A stretch of 64,000 nucleotides of DNA from Streptomyces sp. GKU 895. Its GTDB lineage: Bacteria; Actinomycetota; Actinomycetes; Streptomycetales; Streptomycetaceae. This document shows positions 59,672 through 64,000 of this stretch, piece after piece. The stretch spans positions 1 to 64,000 of the forward strand of contig MWJO01000026.1 in NCBI GenBank assembly GCA_002027195.1, given 5' to 3'. Positions within the stretch are counted from its first letter, which is position 1. Each line of letters starts with the position of its first letter. Both the position numbers and the translations under genes were made by a program. Under the pieces are notes generated by a model. It was not told where the DNA came from, ran no database searches, and saw only the letters and a list, made by a program, of their open reading frames with translations.

Positions 59672-60145
59672 ATGTCCCTGCTCCGGAAGTCCCGCGCCCC
59701 GTTCGCCCGGCTGCTCGTCGCCGGCGCCTCCTCCCTCGTCGCCGCCGGCTCCCTGGCCGCCTCGCCCGCCGCCGCCCTGGACCACATGCCGCCACCCGCC
59801 CGCGACGACCTCGGCACCGGCGACCACCTCACTGTCACCGTCCGGAACGCGGGCGGCGGAAAGGACGGCACCTTCGAGCTGTACTGCCACCCCGGAGGCG
59901 GCACCCACCCCGACGCCGGCCGCGCCTGCGCCGCGCTCGACCGCGGCACCCAGTGGGGCAGGGACACCTTCGCCCCCGTACCCGACGACAGCCTCTGCAC
60001 CATGCAGTACGGCGGTCCCGCCACCGCGCATGTCACCGGGACCTGGGCCGGGCGGCCCGTCGAGGCGACGTACGACCGCAGCAACGGGTGCGAGATCGGG
60101 CGGTGGGACCGGATGGTGCCGCTGCTGCCCGACCTGCGGGCGTGA
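59672..60145 (+). CDS. Subtilisin inhibitor (SSI) family secreted protease inhibitor
   Basis: 157 residues from ATG 59672 (an upstream in-frame start at 59633 is less likely). Signal peptide SRAPFARLLVAGASSLVAAG ends near SPAAA. The mature domain shows LTVTVRNAGGGKDGTFELYC, CHPGGGTHPDAGRACAALD, and the reactive-site loop region CTMQYGGPATAHVTGTWAG. This lines up with CPMVYDPV of SSI and puts Met-Gln at the P1-P1' positions; four Cys form the usual two disulfides, ending NGCEIGRWDRMVPLLPDL. It inhibits subtilisin-like proteases outside the cell and helps time protein turnover in development. Confidence 0.92.
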   Translation: MSLLRKSRAPFARLLVAGASSLVAAGSLAASPAAALDHMPPPARDDLGTGDHLTVTVRNAGGGKDGTFELYCHPGGGTHPDAGRACAALDRGTQWGRDTFAPVPDDSLCTMQYGGPATAHVTGTWAGRPVEATYDRSNGCEIGRWDRMVPLLPDLRA

Positions 60146-60438
60146 GTCCGGGGCGAGAGGCCGTGGCGAGAAAGCGTGTACACCCGTCGTGTTCGCACAG
60201 GCATTTCATGGCGGATTCGGCGGGGACGTGAAAACGGCGCGAAGGTCCCCCGGAGACGAAGCAAGAGGTCGCGGGAGTCGGTCACACGTTCTGCGTCACT
60301 TCGTCGTGCGACCTCCCTCTCATCCGGGGCCGCGCGCGCAACCGCAGCCCTTAGACTCCCTCGCGTGACACGCTGCGGACCGGTTGGCAAGATGGCCCGA
60401 GCGGTCGGCAAGGTGCGGTAACAGGGAGGAAGCGTCTC

Positions 60439-63400
60439 GTGAGCAGCAGGCCATCCCGAGGCGCTGCTCGCCTCGCAGCCATACTCGACGCGCTGCCCGA
60501 TGCGTTGGTGCTGGTCAACGCCAATGGGACCGTCGTCAACGCCAACACGATCGCGCTGGAGGCCTTCGAGGCCCCGGGCACCGCGCTCGTGGGGCGCGGG
60601 CTGCTCGATCTGCTGCCCGAGTTCGACTCCAAGCTGATCCCGGGCTCCATGCGACGCCCGGACCACATGGATCCACGTGGGCGGACCAAGCCGACCCGGA
60701 TGATCGCGCGCCGGACCGACGGGAGCCAGTTCCCGGTCGAGGTGACCAGCGCGAACCTCGAGAACGGCCAGCAGGCCTACGACAGCTACGGCTACGGCGG
60801 CGACGAACTGCTGATGCTCGTCGTACGCGACCTCACCGGCACCGTCGACACCGAGGCCGAGCTGGCGCGGTCGCAACGGCAGACCGAGATGATCCTGCGG
60901 GCCGCGGCCGAGGGTGTCGTAGGGACCGACACCGACGGGCGGATCGTCCTCGTCAACCCGGCCGCCGCCCAGATACTGGGCTACCGGGCCAGCGACCTCG
61001 GCGGACGCGAGCTGCACGAGCTGATGCTGCACTCGCGCGCCGACGGCACGCCCTTCCCGTACGAGGAGTCCCCGCTCGCCGACACCCTGCGCTCCGGGCG
61101 CAAGCACCGGGTGCGCGGGCAGGTGGTGTGGTCGAAGAAGGGCGAGAAGGTCTCCGTCGACCTGACGACCGCGCCGGTACGCGACGGCGACCAGCTCGTC
61201 GGCGCCGTCATGACCTTCACCGACCGGCGGCCGTACGACGCGCTCGCCGAGGAGAAGGCCGCCGTCGAGAAGCAGCACGCGGACGAGCTCGAACGGCTTT
61301 CGGAGGAGCACGCCTCCGAACTCACCGCACTGCGCCAGAAGCACGTCACCGAGGTCGAGGAACTCCAGGAACGGCACGCGGAGGAACTCGCCGCCGGCGA
61401 GGAGCGGTATGCCGCGCTGGGCGAGCGGGAGAAGGACCGCTACGAGGCGCTCGCTGGGCGGCACGAGCAGCTGCTGACGCTGCTCGGGTCCTCGCTGCGC
61501 GGGCCGCTCGACGAACTCCGCCGCGAACTGGCCACCCTCGCCGCCGACGACGCCGGGCAGCTGTGGCCCGAGGCGAACCAGGTCCTGCACCACCTGTCCG
61601 CCGGGTACTCCCGGATCACCCAGCTCATCGACAACGTCCTCGCCTACCAGCGGCTCGACGCGGGCACCGACGGCATCACCCGGACCAAGGTGATGCTCGA
61701 CGCCGTCGTCGCGGCGGGCGTCGAAGGGGCCGTCGAGCTCATCGGGCCCGGCCGTGTGCAGTTCGCCGTGCACGCGCCGCCCATCGAGGCCGAGGTCGAC
61801 CACGCGCTGCTGGCCCGCGCCCTCGCCCACCTCGTCGCCGACGTCGCCGGCGTCGACGCGACCGGCAACGCGCCCGTGTCGGCGGGCGGTTACATGGACA
61901 ACACGGTCGTCGTGGCCGCCGCGCAGCGGGGTGAGGTCGTACGCATCGAGGTGCGCGGGCCGTACGCCGGGGGAGACCCGGTGCACGAGCCGATCGTGCG
62001 CGGGATCGTGCGGGCGCACGGCGGTGTGCTCCAGACCCATGAAGTTCCGGGGATGAGCGGGAGCGCGTACGTCCTCGAAGTGCCGATCGGGGGTGGCGCG
62101 GGGGCGGTTCCGGCCGCACCCGCCGCTGTTCCGGCCGCGATCGAGGCGGCCCCGGAGGCCACCGAGGGGGGCGGGCGACGCCGGGCTCGGCGGGCGACGA
62201 CGGACGCGTTCCTGGAGAGCGAGGACCTGACCGAGTCGGACGGCTCCGCCGAGGGCTCGGGTTCGGGTGAGGGCGGTACCGCTCCGACCGGGCGGCGCAG
62301 GAGGCGTGCGGCGGAGGAGGCGGCGGCGCCGGTTCCGGCGGCGGGTCAGGGGGCGCCGGTCACGGCGGCTCAGCCGGCCCAGACGGCTCAGGCTGCCGAG
62401 GAGGCCGCGCCCGCGTCCGGGGGTACCGGGCGGCGGCGGGGGCGGCCTGCCGAGGTCGCTGGTGGTGAGGTGGCCGCGGGTGCGGGTGTCGGCGGGGCCG
62501 CAGGTGTCTCCGAGGGTGCCGTCATGACCGCCGCCGAGCATGCCGCGGGGACCGCGGCCGTGGGCAGTGGGCTGGGCGGGACCGTACCGCCGCAGGGAGT
62601 GCCGTCACAGGGGGTGCCGCCACAGGGCGTGGCCCCGCAAGGGGTGCCCGCGGCTGCGCAGCACGCGTTGCCGCCGGCGTTGCCCGCGGTGGCGTCCGGG
62701 GACTCGGCCGGTGGGGAGGCTCAGCCGACCGGGCGTCGGCGTCGTGCCCTGGCCGCGGCGAACGAACGTGCGGCCGCGCAGGAGGCGGGGCCGCGGGCGG
62801 TGTTCGCCCTGCCACCGGCGGAGGCGGACCGGGAGCCCGAGGTGGCCTCCGGTGGCGGGGTGCCGGGACAGGTGGCCGGTACGCCTGGGCAGGTGGCCGA
62901 GGTGCCTGGGCAGGTGGCTGGCGTGCCTGGGCAGGCGGTCGGCGGGCCTGGGCAGGTGGCCGAGGTGCCTTCGCCTGTTGCCGGTGCCGGGCAGCCTCAG
63001 GTTCCTGGGGTGCCTCAGGCTGCAGTGCCGGGGGCGCCTCAAGTCCCCGGGCAGCCTCAAGTTCCCGGGCAGCCGCAGGTTTCCGGGCAGCCGCAGGGGC
63101 CGGGGGCCGTGCAGGTTCCGGTTCAGGGGGCGGCGGCCGCGCCGGTTCCGGTTCCCGCTCAGATGCCGGTTCAGGCGCAGGCTCAGGCTTCGGCCGCGGT
63201 GCCTCCGCAGGTGCCCGGCGCTCAGGTCGCCGTCCACGTTCCCGTTCCCGGGCAGGCCGTGCCCGTCGGCGGGCTGGTCGACGACGGGCGGCACGACGCG
63301 GTTCTCCACGATCAGTCCGAGGATCACACTCCGCCGCAGCCGCACCCCGCGAGCGCGCCGACCGGCCGGCGTCGCGGGCCGTGGGTCAGCCGCGGAGGCC

Positions 63401-64000
63401 GCCGGGCGACGCCCGCGCCGGGGTTCCGCGCAGCAGGCGCCGGGCAGGGCGTTCCGACAACGGGCGTTCCGGCGAACGCCGCTCGGGCAGCCGGTGCCCG
63501 CTCGTCGGTGCCGGCGCAGGCGTCGCTCCTGGCGCGGCCGCCCCGTGCCGCCGCACGTCACCGGTCAGGCCGCGTTGCCCGCGCAGGCGTCGGCCCGCAG
63601 CACCGGCCGCGCTCGGCGCAGCCGCTCGGCGGAGGCCGCCGCGCCGCAGGCCCGGGCCTGCAGCGAGGCGCCGGGGTTGCGGGATTGCCGGGGTGCCGGT
63701 CGCCGCCGGCGAACCGCGAGGGCGCGTCCCGCCGCAGGCCCGCAGGCCGGCGCGCGTCGGCATCCGCGCCCGACGCCGCTGCCGCCCGAGGCCGCGCCGT
63801 GCGGCGCGGGCGCGGGCGCAGCCGCTGCCGCCGAGGCCGCGGCGGCGCGGTTCCCGCGCTGTCGACCGAACTCCACGCAGGGCGGGCGATCAGTGTGCGG
63901 ACGCTGGGCCAGGGGGTGCCGTTCACGCGGCAGGCCGCCCAGGTGCAGCAGCCGCAGACCGCCACCGCCCGCGCCGCATCAGCCGGGGGTTCCGGACGGC
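60439..64000 (+). CDS. Large PAS-domain pseudo-histidine-kinase (partial, runs off right edge)
   Basis: Open from GTG 60439 (GGGAGGAAG upstream) to the edge, over 1,180 codons. PAS 1 starts LAAILDALPDALVLVNANG; PAS 2 starts ILRAAAEGVVGTDTDGRIVL and VNPAAAQILGYRASDLGGRE. A coiled coil (EEKAAVEKQHADELERLSEE on) leads to a DHp-like helix. Where kinases have SHELRTPL it reads GSSLRGPLDELRR, without His. The following ATPase-like part (IEAEVDHALLARALAHLVAD) lacks clear N- and G-boxes. A long Ala/Gly/Pro/Gln-rich segment follows, with repeated VPGQVA-like units (about 62850-63270). Near the edge STELHAGRAISVRTLGQGVP looks like resumed conserved sequence. Likely a scaffold or sensor; composition near 63560-63870 suggests possible local frame errors. 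Confidence 0.82.
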   Translation, partial: MSSRPSRGAARLAAILDALPDALVLVNANGTVVNANTIALEAFEAPGTALVGRGLLDLLPEFDSKLIPGSMRRPDHMDPRGRTKPTRMIARRTDGSQFPVEVTSANLENGQQAYDSYGYGGDELLMLVVRDLTGTVDTEAELARSQRQTEMILRAAAEGVVGTDTDGRIVLVNPAAAQILGYRASDLGGRELHELMLHSRADGTPFPYEESPLADTLRSGRKHRVRGQVVWSKKGEKVSVDLTTAPVRDGDQLVGAVMTFTDRRPYDALAEEKAAVEKQHADELERLSEEHASELTALRQKHVTEVEELQERHAEELAAGEERYAALGEREKDRYEALAGRHEQLLTLLGSSLRGPLDELRRELATLAADDAGQLWPEANQVLHHLSAGYSRITQLIDNVLAYQRLDAGTDGITRTKVMLDAVVAAGVEGAVELIGPGRVQFAVHAPPIEAEVDHALLARALAHLVADVAGVDATGNAPVSAGGYMDNTVVVAAAQRGEVVRIEVRGPYAGGDPVHEPIVRGIVRAHGGVLQTHEVPGMSGSAYVLEVPIGGGAGAVPAAPAAVPAAIEAAPEATEGGGRRRARRATTDAFLESEDLTESDGSAEGSGSGEGGTAPTGRRRRRAAEEAAAPVPAAGQGAPVTAAQPAQTAQAAEEAAPASGGTGRRRGRPAEVAGGEVAAGAGVGGAAGVSEGAVMTAAEHAAGTAAVGSGLGGTVPPQGVPSQGVPPQGVAPQGVPAAAQHALPPALPAVASGDSAGGEAQPTGRRRRALAAANERAAAQEAGPRAVFALPPAEADREPEVASGGGVPGQVAGTPGQVAEVPGQVAGVPGQAVGGPGQVAEVPSPVAGAGQPQVPGVPQAAVPGAPQVPGQPQVPGQPQVSGQPQGPGAVQVPVQGAAAAPVPVPAQMPVQAQAQASAAVPPQVPGAQVAVHVPVPGQAVPVGGLVDDGRHDAVLHDQSEDHTPPQPHPASAPTGRRRGPWVSRGGRRATPAPGFRAAGAGQGVPTTGVPANAARAAGARSSVPAQASLLARPPRAAARHRSGRVARAGVGPQHRPRSAQPLGGGRRAAGPGLQRGAGVAGLPGCRSPPANREGASRRRPAGRRASASAPDAAAARGRAVRRGRGRSRCRRGRGGAVPALSTELHAGRAISVRTLGQGVPFTRQAAQVQQPQTATARAASAGGSGR

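Noticed and set aside
62850..63270. CRISPR-like repeats
   Set aside because: The short GTGCCTGGGCAG-type repeats are in-frame VPGQ-like codons of a low-complexity protein; no uniform repeats and spacers and no cas genes.

Overview
The window is a piece of a Streptomyces chromosome. Coding G/C is very high with almost every third codon position G or C, GTG starts are common, and the genes themselves are streptomycete types (sigF/sigN-type sigma factors, subtilisin inhibitor, F420-dependent oxidoreductase, HGxxPAAW-type protein, SpdB/TraB transfer genes). From memory, the order purD - dnaX - SRP RNA - tRNA-Ser - upp - tadA - sigF - sigN - two-component system - subtilisin-inhibitor-like protein resembles the S. 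coelicolor core region, read toward falling gene numbers. That synteny is recollection, not a search result.

Layout. 1-5.7 kb: a degenerate M48-like membrane protein running off the left edge, purD, dnaX, the small SRP RNA and a tRNA-Ser(GGA). 5.8-13 kb: haloperoxidase-type hydrolase, PAP2 protein, dehydrogenases and a CopC-CopD copper protein. 11.3-15.9 kb: an overlapping leftward gene train (Ntn-hydrolase acylase, GNAT acetyltransferase, cupin, SDR) divergent from a siderophore-interacting protein, with a near-consensus iron box between them. 15.9-24 kb: small housekeeping genes, a HerA-like ATPase, LytR_C protein, upp, tadA and its associated protein, and tRNA-Ser(CGA). 24-26.1 kb: two SigB-family sigma factors. 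26.1-34.2 kb: a MarR-led efflux/YceI group and a TetR-MFS pair. 34.2-40.1 kb: a leftward operon of response regulator, histidine kinase, GT2-GtrA protein and a GT39-type membrane glycosyltransferase. 40.1-45.8 kb: assorted small genes. 59.2-64 kb: tRNA-Ser(GCT), a subtilisin inhibitor and a large PAS pseudo-kinase running off the right edge.

The accessory part is a complete 13.3-kb actinomycete integrative and conjugative element (AICE) between 43-bp repeats at 45879-45921 and 59136-59178, inserted in the 3' end of tRNA-Arg(ACG). It carries a TraB/FtsK translocase, Spd-type membrane proteins, small zinc-cluster proteins, a Nudix protein, a prim-pol and a DUF3631 ATPase. An array of ten CCGCTACC iterons (probable origin) follows, then Xis and a tyrosine integrase. 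At its left end a two-gene cargo faces the other way: a helix-turn-helix protein with an unrecognised C-terminal domain, and a PP2C-type phosphatase with its metal-binding residues kept. This module, its divergent operator-like region and an orphan PycTM-like membrane protein are the best candidates for something undescribed.

Several chromosomal genes (dnaX, an MFS pump, the GT39 enzyme, a HGxxPAAW-type protein, two small secreted proteins) are broken by single-base shifts, mostly in or near G/C-rich runs, while no such break was noticed inside the AICE. Many are probably sequencing errors, and raw reads should be checked before calling those genes dead.
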